A stretch of DNA of 22,700 bases from NCBI GenBank assembly GCA_934654605.1, contig CAKUGH010000024.1, positions 1-22,700 of the forward strand. The letters run 5' to 3'. The notes below the pieces were generated by a model. It was given only the letters and a program-made list of their open reading frames with translations, did not search any database and had not been told where the DNA came from. The stretch is from an uncultured Collinsella sp. GTDB taxonomy: Bacteria > Actinomycetota > Coriobacteriia > Coriobacteriales > Coriobacteriaceae. A program made the position numbers and the translations under genes. This document shows, in pieces, positions 15,797-22,700 of this stretch (positions within the stretch are counted from its first letter, which is position 1; every line of letters starts with the position of its first letter).

Positions 15797-16832
15797 TTCC
15801 GCCGACCTCGCATCGTGCGAGTCTGCAGATATTCAGCGACGCATCCTCGAGCTCATCGAGGGTGCGTCCTCCATTGCGATTTCGGGACATACGTCTCCCG
15901 ATGGTGATGCCCTGGGCTCCGTGCTGGGTCTGGGCCTCTCGCTTATGAAGTTTTTCCCCAACAAGGACATTGCCCTGCTGCTGGCAGACGATGACCCGGT
16001 TCCGCGCATTTACCGCTTTATGGAGGGTGCCGACCGTCTGGTGCCGGCATCTGCGTATACTGGCAATCCGGACCTGTTCATCTCGGTGGACGTGCCGGTC
16101 GTTGAGCGTCTGAACAACTCCGCCGAGGTGCTCCGCCGTTCGTCGCATGTGGTGTGCTTCGATCACCATCCGGCGCGCGAGGAATTTGCCGAGCTGAGCC
16201 TGAGGTGCGTCGACGCCGCGGCATGCGCTATGATCATCGACCGCTTTTTGGACAATTGCGGCATTGTGGCTCGCGATGGTGTCGCGACCTGCCTGCTGTG
16301 CGGCCTGGTGACCGATACCGGTCGTTTTCAATACCAAAACGCCGATGCCGCTGCATTTCACGCCGCCTCGCGCCTGGTCGCGCACGGTGCCGATCCGGCG
16401 CGCGTTGCGCTCGAGGTCTACCAGAGCATGCGCGTAGAGTTCTTACATCTCAAGTCCATCGTTATGGGCCGCATCAAGACAGTGGCACACGGTCGTGTGG
16501 CATATAGTTATGCGTACCAGAGCGACCTCGAGGCCTGCGGCGTCACTTCGGACGAGTGCGACGGCCTGGTCGATGTGGTGCGTTCGGTGATGGGTGTGGA
16601 GGTCTGCCTGTTCCTGAAGGGCATTGAGGGCGATACCAAGGTACGTGGCAACCTGCGCTCCAAGGGCGACCTCAATGTTTCCGAGATCGCTGCTGCTTTT
16701 GGTGGTGGCGGGCATCCCGCGGCCGCTGGTTTCTCTAACAACGGAACGATTCTCGAGACGCTCACCGCGGCACTCCCCATGCTGGCCGAGCTGGTAGGGG
16801 AGGATCCCGCTTCGGTGACCGTCGAGCTCTAA
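15789..16832 (+). CDS. nrnA: DHH/DHHA1 phosphoesterase, NrnA-like oligoribonuclease/pAp phosphatase
   Basis: Probably degrades short oligoribonucleotides and dephosphorylates pAp. The 347-residue protein has the DHH-family metal-binding motifs: HTSPDGDALGS with H34, D38 and D40, VDVP with D101, DHH at 125-127, and GLVTDTGRF with D176. The C-terminal DHHA1 domain has the substrate-binding GGGGHPAAAG loop (305-314). Length and motif order match NrnA rather than the larger RecJ or GdpP. ATG at 15789 overlaps rbfA by 8 nt. Location between rbfA and truB is common in Gram-positive bacteria. Cyclic-dinucleotide breakdown products (pApA) are another possible substrate. Confidence 0.9.
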   Translation: MSNSADLASCESADIQRRILELIEGASSIAISGHTSPDGDALGSVLGLGLSLMKFFPNKDIALLLADDDPVPRIYRFMEGADRLVPASAYTGNPDLFISVDVPVVERLNNSAEVLRRSSHVVCFDHHPAREEFAELSLRCVDAAACAMIIDRFLDNCGIVARDGVATCLLCGLVTDTGRFQYQNADAAAFHAASRLVAHGADPARVALEVYQSMRVEFLHLKSIVMGRIKTVAHGRVAYSYAYQSDLEACGVTSDECDGLVDVVRSVMGVEVCLFLKGIEGDTKVRGNLRSKGDLNVSEIAAAFGGGGHPAAAGFSNNGTILETLTAALPMLAELVGEDPASVTVEL

Positions 16833-16847
16833 CATTTTGGATGGTAC

Positions 16848-17780
16848 ATGGCTCGTCGTACGCCTTCTCAATTGAATATGCTGCTCGCCGTCGATAAGCC
16901 GGTGGGCTGTACGTCCCACGACGTGGTATCGCAGTGCCGACGCGCCCTCCATGAGCGACGCGTCGGCCATGCCGGTACGCTCGACCCCATGGCCTCGGGT
17001 GTCATGGTGGTGGGCGTGGGCCAGGCGACCCGTCTGCTGGGTATGCTAACCCTCGATACCAAAAGTTATGTCGCCGACATTTCGTTTGGCGTCGAGACCA
17101 ATACCGATGACGCCGAGGGCGAGGCCGTCCGTACGGTGCCCGTTGCCCCCGAGCTGCGCGATTCCGCTTACGCCCGTGAGCGGCTGGCCGCTATGCTTGG
17201 CCCGCAGATGCAGGTGCCGCCGGCGTTTTCGGCCATCTCGGTCAATGGCGTCCGCGCCTATAAGAGTGCTCGCGAGGGCAATGCGGTTGAGTTGCCCCCG
17301 CGCCCTGTCGAGGTCTATGCCGCCGACCTGATCGCCGTGGGCGGCGAAGGTGATACGTGTGTCTGGACCGTGGCGTTTTCGGTAAGCAAGGGCACCTACA
17401 TTCGTGCGCTCGCTCGCGATCTGGGACGCGCCTGTGATAGCGCTGCGCATATTTCCGCACTGCGCCGCACAGCCTCCGGGGTTGTTTCCATCGGCGCCTG
17501 CCATGCGGTCGAGGAGCTCTCTCCTGAGTCCGCGGCTGGGTTTGCCCTGGATCCCATTGCCGCTCTGGGCGCCACGCGTGTGGACTTGCCGGGCAATCTT
17601 GCAGACGACCTGCTTTGTGGCCGCCGCATTCCCGTTGAGCGCGCGCTTGCGAATTTCGATACCTCGAAGGCGCCGTTTGCGCTCGTGCTCGATGGGGGAC
17701 TCAAGGCGCTTGCTCGTATCGAGGGCGGCCGCTTTGTGATGGAGCACGTTTTTCCGCAGGCGATCGGCGGTGTTCGATGA
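16848..17780 (+). CDS. truB: tRNA pseudouridine-55 synthase
   Basis: Converts U55 in the T-loop of tRNAs to pseudouridine. The 310-residue protein has the entry motif LLAVDKPVGCTSHDVV and the catalytic motif GHAGTLDPMASGVMVV with nucleophile D46, then KSYVADISFGVETNTDDAEG, VPPAFSAISVNGVRAY and SVSKGTYIRALARDLG, all in the TruB order. A short C-terminal domain of about 80 residues follows. The ATG at 16848 is near a GGATGG sequence; an internal ATG at 16878 would shorten it by 10 residues. Its stop overlaps the ribF start by 4 nt (ATGA). Confidence 0.95.
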   Translation: MARRTPSQLNMLLAVDKPVGCTSHDVVSQCRRALHERRVGHAGTLDPMASGVMVVGVGQATRLLGMLTLDTKSYVADISFGVETNTDDAEGEAVRTVPVAPELRDSAYARERLAAMLGPQMQVPPAFSAISVNGVRAYKSAREGNAVELPPRPVEVYAADLIAVGGEGDTCVWTVAFSVSKGTYIRALARDLGRACDSAAHISALRRTASGVVSIGACHAVEELSPESAAGFALDPIAALGATRVDLPGNLADDLLCGRRIPVERALANFDTSKAPFALVLDGGLKALARIEGGRFVMEHVFPQAIGGVR

Positions 17781-18784
17781 TGCTGGCGCCCCGCGAGCTC
17801 GCGCGTATCTTTTTCGCGGGTGAGTTGGATGAGGCCCGTATCGTTTCTGCCGATGCATTTGATGGGTGCGAGTTCTTGGGTGCCGCGTCGGTTGCCATTG
17901 GCGTGTTTGATGGCGTGCATCGTGGGCACCAAGAGCTGATCGACGCGGTTATTCGCGATGCGCGTTCCCACGGCAGCAAAGCGGTCGTGGTCACCTTCGA
18001 TCCTGATCCGGACGTCGTGGTGAGTCCGTCGCCCGCTCAAAAATTGATGACGACGGCCGACCGACTGCATGCCCTGGCTCAAACCGGGGTCGATGCGGTG
18101 GTGGCCGTTCCCTTTACACCCGCCGTGGCGGTACTCGACCATGTCGGGTTTCTGGCGCTGTTGTCGCGCGTTGTCGACATTCGCTCCATTCGTGTAGGCA
18201 GCGACTTTAGGCTCGGCCGTGGCGGCGCTTCGGGCGTTGCCGAGATGCGCGCCTGGGGCACTGAGCGTGGGGTTGACGTATACGGTCACGACCTGCTCTG
18301 CGTTAACGGGCAGACCATCTGTGCCACGCGTATCCGCCATGAGCTGGCTCAGGGTCATGTGGAGCTGGCTGCCGAGCTTCTCGGCCGTCCCTATATGCTG
18401 CGCGGTGTTGTGGCGGCTGGCCGTCACGAGGGCTCCGACATGGGCTTTCCCACGGCAAACATCCAGGTACCCGACGGCATCCAAGTGCCTGCGGATGGCG
18501 TCTATGAGGGTCTGGTGCTGGTTGACGATACCGTATGGCCTGCTGCCGTTAACGTCGGCCTGCCGCCGACCTATGCCGATGATGCCGCCTCGGCACATCT
18601 CGAGGCCAACTTGATCGGCTATGCGGGTGACCTGTATGGCGCTTCTGTGTCGCTGGCGTTTACGCGCTGGCTGCGTCCGTCTCGCGTGTTCGATTCCCTG
18701 GACGAGTTGATCGCGACCGTCGAGGGTAATATCGACGATATCCGTCATAACTTGGGTGAGCAGGGGGTGAGCATCCGTGATTAG
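17777..18784 (+). CDS. ribF: Bifunctional riboflavin kinase/FMN adenylyltransferase
   Basis: Makes FMN from riboflavin, then FAD from FMN. The 335-residue protein has an N-terminal adenylyltransferase domain with GVFDGVHRGH (42-51) and an ATRIR segment corresponding to the usual S-S-T-x-I-R motif. The C-terminal riboflavin kinase domain has LGRPYMLRGVVAAGRHEGSD followed by the GFPTAN motif at 223-228. An N-terminal extension of about 35 residues precedes the nucleotide-binding motif. The start overlaps truB by 4 nt and the end overlaps dnaG by 8 nt, so the three are translationally coupled. Confidence 0.95.
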   Translation: MMLAPRELARIFFAGELDEARIVSADAFDGCEFLGAASVAIGVFDGVHRGHQELIDAVIRDARSHGSKAVVVTFDPDPDVVVSPSPAQKLMTTADRLHALAQTGVDAVVAVPFTPAVAVLDHVGFLALLSRVVDIRSIRVGSDFRLGRGGASGVAEMRAWGTERGVDVYGHDLLCVNGQTICATRIRHELAQGHVELAAELLGRPYMLRGVVAAGRHEGSDMGFPTANIQVPDGIQVPADGVYEGLVLVDDTVWPAAVNVGLPPTYADDAASAHLEANLIGYAGDLYGASVSLAFTRWLRPSRVFDSLDELIATVEGNIDDIRHNLGEQGVSIRD

Positions 18785-20906
18785 CGATGAGGAAAAAGAT
18801 CAGGTACGCGCGGCGTCGGACCTGGTTGCCATCGTGCAGGAAACGGTTGAGCTCAAGCCCCGCGGCCATGAGTTTTGGGGCTGCTGCCCGTTTCATGGCG
18901 AAAAGACCCCATCGTTTCACATTATCCCTGCTACGCAGGTGTGGCACTGCTTTGGCTGCGGCGAGGGCGGCGACGTCTTTACCTATATCATGAAGCGCGA
19001 GAATCTGAGTTTTCCCGAGTCGATTCGCTATTTGGCTGATCGTGCGGGCATTGAGTTGCACGATACCGGTGCGCAGCGCGATCGCGGCACCAAGCGTGCC
19101 CGCATCTATGACCTGTGCGCCGAGACGGCTCAGTTCTACCACACCATGCTTATGCGCGGTAAGGACAGCCGCCCGCGCGAGTACTTTGCCAGCCGCGGCA
19201 TGGGCGGAGATGTCTGTCGACGCTACTGCCTGGGCTTTGCGCCGGGTCGCAACGCGCTGGTTTCGCATCTGTCTCAAGCGGGCTTTACCCCGCAGGAGAT
19301 GATTGACGCCAACGTGGCCGTGAGCCGCGGGCGCGGACAGCTTGCGGACCGCTTTTACGATCGCGTGATGTTTCCCATCTTTGATGAACAGGGTCACAAT
19401 ATCGCCTTTGGCGGGCGCATCATGGGCGATGGTCAGCCTAAGTACCTCAACACCGCCGAGACGAGCGTGTTCCATAAAAAGCGAAACCTCTATGGTTTTA
19501 ACTGGGCCAAGGAGTTTATCGTCGCGCAGGATACCGCCATCGTGGTGGAGGGCTATACCGACTGCATCGCCTGCTGGGAGGCAGGGATTAAAAACGTCGT
19601 CGCCACGCTGGGCACGGCGTTGACGGAACATCACGTTAAGACACTCACCCGTTTTGCCAAGCGCATTGTATATATGTTCGATGGCGACGCCGCCGGTCAA
19701 AAGGCCGCGCGCCGCGCGATTCAGTTTATCGAGCAGGATTCGATGGACCTGCGCTGTGTGGTGCTGCCCGACGGCAACGACCCCATGGAGTTCATCACGG
19801 CGCATGGCGGCCAGGAGCTTCAGGCGCGCATCGATGCCGCCGAGCCCCTCATGGACTTTGTGTACCGTTCGCTGCAGGAGTCGAGCGACATTACCACGCC
19901 GGGCGGTCGTGCCAAGGCGCTCGAGGATGCGCTGACGCTCATCTATCCGCTGCGCGACAGCTATATGATTGACACGTACTTTATCCAGATTGCCGACCTG
20001 TTGGGTTTGGACCTGGAGACCGTGCGCGCGAGTTCGGGCCGTGTGTTTCGCGATGTCGCCAAGCGCGAGGATGCCGAGCGCCGGCGCGAGCAGAGCTACG
20101 AGCGTCAACGCGCGCAAGCTGAGCGTGCGGGCGGTTCGCAGGGACGAAGCTCGGGCGGTGGTGCGGCTGGTGCGCGCAGTGCCGGTCGCGGTGCCTGGGC
20201 TGCGGGTGCGACGCCGCCGGTGTCCGCACCGGTCGAGGAGGACCCGTACGACTACGTTCCGCTTGATGCTTATGGGGCCGCGCCGGTGGAGGTCGACGAG
20301 GATCTGCCACCGATCGATGTGCCAGCGGCGATGGAAAGCGCTGCGCCCGTTGCCGATGGTTCAAGCGCGGCGGCAGCTCCGTCGATGCCGATTGTTTTGA
20401 CCGATCTGGAGCGGAAATCCCTGGCGGGGGAGCGCGAGCTGCTGACGATGCTCACGAGCTACCCCGATCTGTTCCGCACGTATGCCGATCGTATTTGTTC
20501 TATCGAGTGGGTCGACCCGCGTCACGAGTCCATTGCGTGGGCCGTACTTGCGACGCCCCCGGGCACCGATCCTGCGGCCTGCATGGATGCGGCACGCGCG
20601 GTGTGTCCCGAGGCGGCGTCGCTTGTCAGCGCCGGGCGCATCTCGGCAACGAGTAAGCACCCGACCGAGACGAACATCGTCTTTATGCTCGATACGCTCG
20701 AGCTCTACACCATCAAACGTCGCATGCGAGCCGCGCAGGCCAAGTTGCGTCAGGACCGTTCACTCGACGATGAGGCCCGTCGCGTGCTGACGATGCAGGC
20801 AGTGCAAGATTCACAGCGCCAGCGCGAGCTCCAAAAGTCGATCGGCGGCGTGGCCGACCCGTTCCGTTTGATCGGTTTGGAGACCGCAGGTGCCGATCAG
20901 GCCTAG
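18777..20906 (+). CDS. dnaG: DNA primase
   Basis: Synthesises RNA primers at the replication fork. The 709-residue protein has a CHC2 zinc domain (ligands C37, H40, C58, C61), an RNA polymerase core with the toprim catalytic residues E258 in VVEGYTD and D302/D304 in FDGDAAG, and a C-terminal region for helicase contact (about 545-709). Between core and C-terminus (about 440-540) is a long low-complexity linker rich in Gly, Ala, Ser and then acidic residues, longer than in many primases, which partly explains why the protein exceeds the common 580-650 range. The GTG start at 18777 overlaps ribF by 8 nt and follows a GGGGGTGA site. rpoD follows after 110 nt, echoing the dnaG-rpoD pair of many bacteria. 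Confidence 0.96.
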   Translation: MISDEEKDQVRAASDLVAIVQETVELKPRGHEFWGCCPFHGEKTPSFHIIPATQVWHCFGCGEGGDVFTYIMKRENLSFPESIRYLADRAGIELHDTGAQRDRGTKRARIYDLCAETAQFYHTMLMRGKDSRPREYFASRGMGGDVCRRYCLGFAPGRNALVSHLSQAGFTPQEMIDANVAVSRGRGQLADRFYDRVMFPIFDEQGHNIAFGGRIMGDGQPKYLNTAETSVFHKKRNLYGFNWAKEFIVAQDTAIVVEGYTDCIACWEAGIKNVVATLGTALTEHHVKTLTRFAKRIVYMFDGDAAGQKAARRAIQFIEQDSMDLRCVVLPDGNDPMEFITAHGGQELQARIDAAEPLMDFVYRSLQESSDITTPGGRAKALEDALTLIYPLRDSYMIDTYFIQIADLLGLDLETVRASSGRVFRDVAKREDAERRREQSYERQRAQAERAGGSQGRSSGGGAAGARSAGRGAWAAGATPPVSAPVEEDPYDYVPLDAYGAAPVEVDEDLPPIDVPAAMESAAPVADGSSAAAAPSMPIVLTDLERKSLAGERELLTMLTSYPDLFRTYADRICSIEWVDPRHESIAWAVLATPPGTDPAACMDAARAVCPEAASLVSAGRISATSKHPTETNIVFMLDTLELYTIKRRMRAAQAKLRQDRSLDDEARRVLTMQAVQDSQRQRELQKSIGGVADPFRLIGLETAGADQA

Positions 20907-20959
20907 ATGTTGTGGTCAACCAGCGTATTCTCGCCTATATCCTGTCTTTATTTTGGGTA

Positions 20960-20984
20960 TAGACGTCTACGTGTGTGCTAAAGT
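20960..20984 (+). promoter_or_regulatory. Possible rpoD promoter with adjoining palindrome
   Basis: In the dnaG-rpoD gap, TAAAGT (20979-20984) preceded by TGC gives an extended -10-like element, but the -35 is poor. A perfect 10-bp palindrome TAGACGTCTA (20960-20969) lies where the spacer and -35 region would be, so it could be an operator for separate control of rpoD. Confidence 0.35.
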
Positions 20985-21016
20985 ATTGAGTCCTGTGGAC
21001 TACGAAGGGAGAATCT

Positions 21017-22360
21017 GTGCCAAAAAAGACTGAGAGCACGGGTACTGGGCTGGAATCCTACGTTGCAAAGCTCATGGGCAACGGCTCAAACAGGACTTCG
21101 GTAACCGAGGACGAGATTCAGGTCGCCTTGAAGGATATCGATGTCTCTGATGAGCAGCTCAACGCGGTGTATTCCGCGCTGCGTAACAGCGGCATCCAGA
21201 TTATCTCCGCGAGCGGAAACGACGACGCCCCGATGGGCGTCGACGATGACGATAACGATACCGACGATTTCGATGACGACGACGAGCATGATTCCGGCTC
21301 GCTCGACGATCACGAGCTTAAGATGGCCCGTCAGGCCGATGCCGAGATGGGCTCTTCCAAGAGCAAGAAGAAGCGCACCGTGCGCACGTCCCGTTCGCGT
21401 TCGCGCGTGCGCGGCATCGATGCCTCCACGGTGATGCTGACCGGCGACCCGGTTCGCATGTATCTCAAGGAGATCGGTAAGGTCGACCTGCTGACCGCAT
21501 CTGAAGAGGTCGATCTGGCCATGAAGATCGAGGCCGGTCTCGAGGCTACCGAGAAGCTTGAGGCTGCCGAGGCAGGCGAGATCGAGCTCACCCGCGCCGA
21601 GATGCGTCGTCTTACGCGTATTGAGAACGTTGGTCTTGAGGCCAAGCAGGCGCTCATCAGCGCAAACCTGCGTCTGGTCGTCTCTATCGCCAAGCGCTAT
21701 GTCGGCCGTGGCATGCTGTTCCTGGATCTGATCCAGGAGGGTAACCTCGGTCTGATTCGCGCCGTCGAGAAGTTCGACTACCAGAAGGGCTTCAAGTTCT
21801 CCACGTACGCCACGTGGTGGATCCGTCAGGCCATTACGCGCGCTATTGCCGACCAGGCCCGTACCATCCGTATCCCCGTGCACATGGTCGAGACCATCAA
21901 CAAGCTCGTCCGCGTGCAGCGCCAGCTCCTCCAGGACCTGGGTCGCGACCCGACCCCCGAGGAGATCGGTGCCGAGATGGACATGAGCGCCGACCGCGTC
22001 CGCGAGATCCAGAAGATTTCGCAGGAGCCCGTGTCGCTCGAGACCCCCATCGGCGAGGAAGAGGATTCTCAGCTGGGCGACTTCATCGAGGACTCCCAGG
22101 CTATCGTTCCGCCCGATGCCGCCAGCTTCTCCATGCTGCAGGAGCAGCTCACCCAGGTGCTCGATTCGCTTGCCGATCGCGAGCGCAAGGTTATCGAGCT
22201 GCGCTTTGGTCTCGTCGACGGACATCCCCGCACGCTCGAGGAAGTCGGTCGCGAGTTTGGCGTCACGCGCGAGCGTATCCGCCAGATCGAGTCCAAGACC
22301 CTGGCCAAGCTCCGCCATCCCAGTCGCTCCAGCAAGTTGAAGGACTACATCGAGTCTTAG
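21017..22360 (+). CDS. rpoD: Primary RNA polymerase sigma factor (SigA/RpoD)
   Basis: Housekeeping sigma-70 factor directing polymerase to -10/-35 promoters. In the 447-residue product, region 1.2 begins at about 142 ([17 protein letters not shown]); regions 2.1-2.4 contain [32 protein letters not shown] and [18 protein letters not shown]; region 3 has [14 protein letters not shown]; region 4 ends with the helix-turn-helix [20 protein letters not shown]. The N-terminal region before 1.2 carries a very acidic run at 76-92 followed by a Lys/Arg/Ser-rich stretch at 114-133. The GTG start at 21017 follows GAAGGGA (21004-21010) by 6 nt. It is probably read both from the dnaG operon and from its own promoter. 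Confidence 0.97.
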   Translation: MPKKTESTGTGLESYVAKLMGNGSNRTSVTEDEIQVALKDIDVSDEQLNAVYSALRNSGIQIISASGNDDAPMGVDDDDNDTDDFDDDDEHDSGSLDDHELKMARQADAEMGSSKSKKKRTVRTSRSRSRVRGIDASTVMLTGDPVRMYLKEIGKVDLLTASEEVDLAMKIEAGLEATEKLEAAEAGEIELTRAEMRRLTRIENVGLEAKQALISANLRLVVSIAKRYVGRGMLFLDLIQEGNLGLIRAVEKFDYQKGFKFSTYATWWIRQAITRAIADQARTIRIPVHMVETINKLVRVQRQLLQDLGRDPTPEEIGAEMDMSADRVREIQKISQEPVSLETPIGEEEDSQLGDFIEDSQAIVPPDAASFSMLQEQLTQVLDSLADRERKVIELRFGLVDGHPRTLEEVGREFGVTRERIRQIESKTLAKLRHPSRSSKLKDYIES

Positions 22361-22362
22361 TT

Positions 22363-22390
22363 GTTACGCGGTTTTACCAAGCCGCGTAAC
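22363..22390 (+). other. Stem-loop immediately after rpoD
   Basis: GTTACGCGG (22363-22371) pairs with CCGCGTAAC (22382-22390), and further TTT/GAA-type pairs leave a 4-nt loop. No T-run follows. It may protect the rpoD mRNA 3' end or pause polymerase before the terminator at 22433-22474. Confidence 0.6.
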
Positions 22391-22407
22391 GGCTCGACGC
22401 TGCGCGC

Positions 22408-22499
22408 CGCCCAGAGCGACAATTTGTCATTCAAAAGGCAAGGCATGACCAGAAGGTCTATGCCTTGCCTTTTTCATGCCAACTTGTTCGCTCTGGGCG
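22408..22499. repeat. Nested palindrome enclosing the rpoD terminator
   Basis: Outer arms CGCCCAGAGCGA (22408-22419) and TCGCTCTGGGCG (22488-22499) are perfect 12-bp complements. They enclose the independent terminator hairpin at 22433-22474, making a two-layer palindromic structure of 92 bp. Confidence 0.8.
22433..22474. terminator. Strong intrinsic terminator after rpoD
   Basis: AAAAGGCAAGGCAT (22433-22446) pairs with ATGCCTTGCCTTTT (22460-22473), with an inner GACC/GGTC stem and AGAA loop interrupted by a single bulged T. A-tract on the left and T-tract on the right mean it could work in both directions. Confidence 0.92.
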
Positions 22500-22534
22500 T
22501 CGCTCGCTGGCATTGCCAAAACATCGGCGTTTCC

Positions 22535-22579
22535 GGCACTTGGGGACGTTCCTTTTGTGCCGGCACCTGGGGACACTCC
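22535..22579. repeat. REP-like repeat pair upstream of the tRNA promoter
   Basis: Two near-identical 18-mers, GGCACTTGGGGACGTTCC (22535-22552) and GGCACCTGGGGACACTCC (22562-22579), lie 27 bp apart. GGCAC (22535-22539) also pairs with GTGCC (22557-22561), and GTGCCGGCAC (22557-22566) is a perfect palindrome. I associate this type of GGCAC-TTGGGGAC repeat with scattered intergenic elements in Coriobacteriia and some Clostridia; that link is from memory. Confidence 0.6.
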
Positions 22580-22608
22580 TGCGATCGGAAAATTTCTTAA
22601 AAAAGTTC

Positions 22609-22636
22609 TTGCCCTACGCTGATTCGTCCGTATAAT
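22609..22636 (+). promoter_or_regulatory. Strong promoter for the tRNA gene
   Basis: TTGCCC (22609-22614), a 16-bp spacer and a consensus TATAAT (22631-22636) put the start near 22643, about 24 nt before the tRNA. An A/T-rich tract (22589-22606) just upstream could act as an UP element, as is common for stable-RNA promoters. Confidence 0.8.
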
Positions 22637-22666
22637 AAACTTCGTTGCTTGAGAGCACGCACCTAT

Positions 22667-22700
22667 TCCTCGGTAGCTCAATGGTAGAGCACGCGGCTGT
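22667..22700 (+). tRNA. 5' part of a tRNA, probably tRNA-Asn
   Basis: TCCTCGG (22667-22673) is the 5' acceptor strand, TA positions 8-9, GCTC/GAGC (22676-22679, 22687-22690) the D-stem with an AATGGTA loop, and CGCGG (22692-22696) the 5' anticodon strand. The window ends at CTGT, so the first two anticodon bases are G and T. GTN leaves Asn, Asp, His or Tyr; the overall sequence best matches bacterial tRNA-Asn(GTT). The gene is cut only by the window edge. Confidence 0.85.

Noticed and set aside
1..22700. CRISPR array, prophage or intact insertion sequence
   Set aside because: No regularly spaced direct repeats and no integrase, transposase or phage structural gene was seen on either strand.

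Overview
The window is GC-rich chromosomal DNA that looks like Collinsella or a close relative (Coriobacteriia, Actinomycetota). I base this on the codon style, AGGAG-type ribosome binding sites, the housekeeping gene order, and REP-like intergenic repeats of a kind I associate with this class. No rRNA gene is present to confirm it, so the placement is an inference of moderate confidence.

Region 1 (1-4303) is a sucrose locus. It holds a LacI/ScrR-type repressor gene that has lost its DNA-binding head, two 15-bp operator-like repeats, a sucrose PTS permease EIIBC (scrA) and a GH32 sucrose-6-phosphate hydrolase (scrB). scrA and scrB are each followed by an intrinsic terminator. Sucrose is phosphorylated on entry by ScrA and then split by ScrB; ScrA has no EIIA domain, so a EIIA from elsewhere is needed.

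Region 2 (4322-7820) is an accessory stretch. It contains a degenerate relative of the Cys/Met-metabolism PLP enzymes without the catalytic lysine, a 110-bp element with perfect 35-bp inverted arms, an unexplained 250-bp stretch with one doubtful small ORF, a stand-alone ModE-type winged-helix protein on the minus strand, and a divergently transcribed IMP dehydrogenase. The IMP dehydrogenase strikingly resembles the Tritrichomonas foetus enzyme.

Region 3 (7821-10634) is leuS. Its leader carries another long perfect inverted repeat (29-bp arms, nested hairpin).

Region 4 (10719-22474) is a tightly packed information-processing cluster: rimP, nusA, infB, rbfA, nrnA-like DHH phosphoesterase, truB, ribF, dnaG and rpoD. 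Most genes overlap or nearly touch. A good promoter precedes rimP, and a complete intrinsic terminator lies between that promoter and the rimP start, which suggests attenuation, possibly by NusA itself. NusA ends in an extra Cys3His finger-like tail.

Region 5 (22408-22700) holds a nested palindromic terminator, a REP-like tandem/inverted repeat, a strong sigma-70-type promoter and the first 34 nt of a tRNA, probably tRNA-Asn.

I saw no CRISPR array, prophage or intact transposase gene. The best candidates for something new are the rimP-nusA leader attenuator with the NusA finger, the lysine-less PLP-fold protein, the headless ScrR and the two long inverted-repeat elements.
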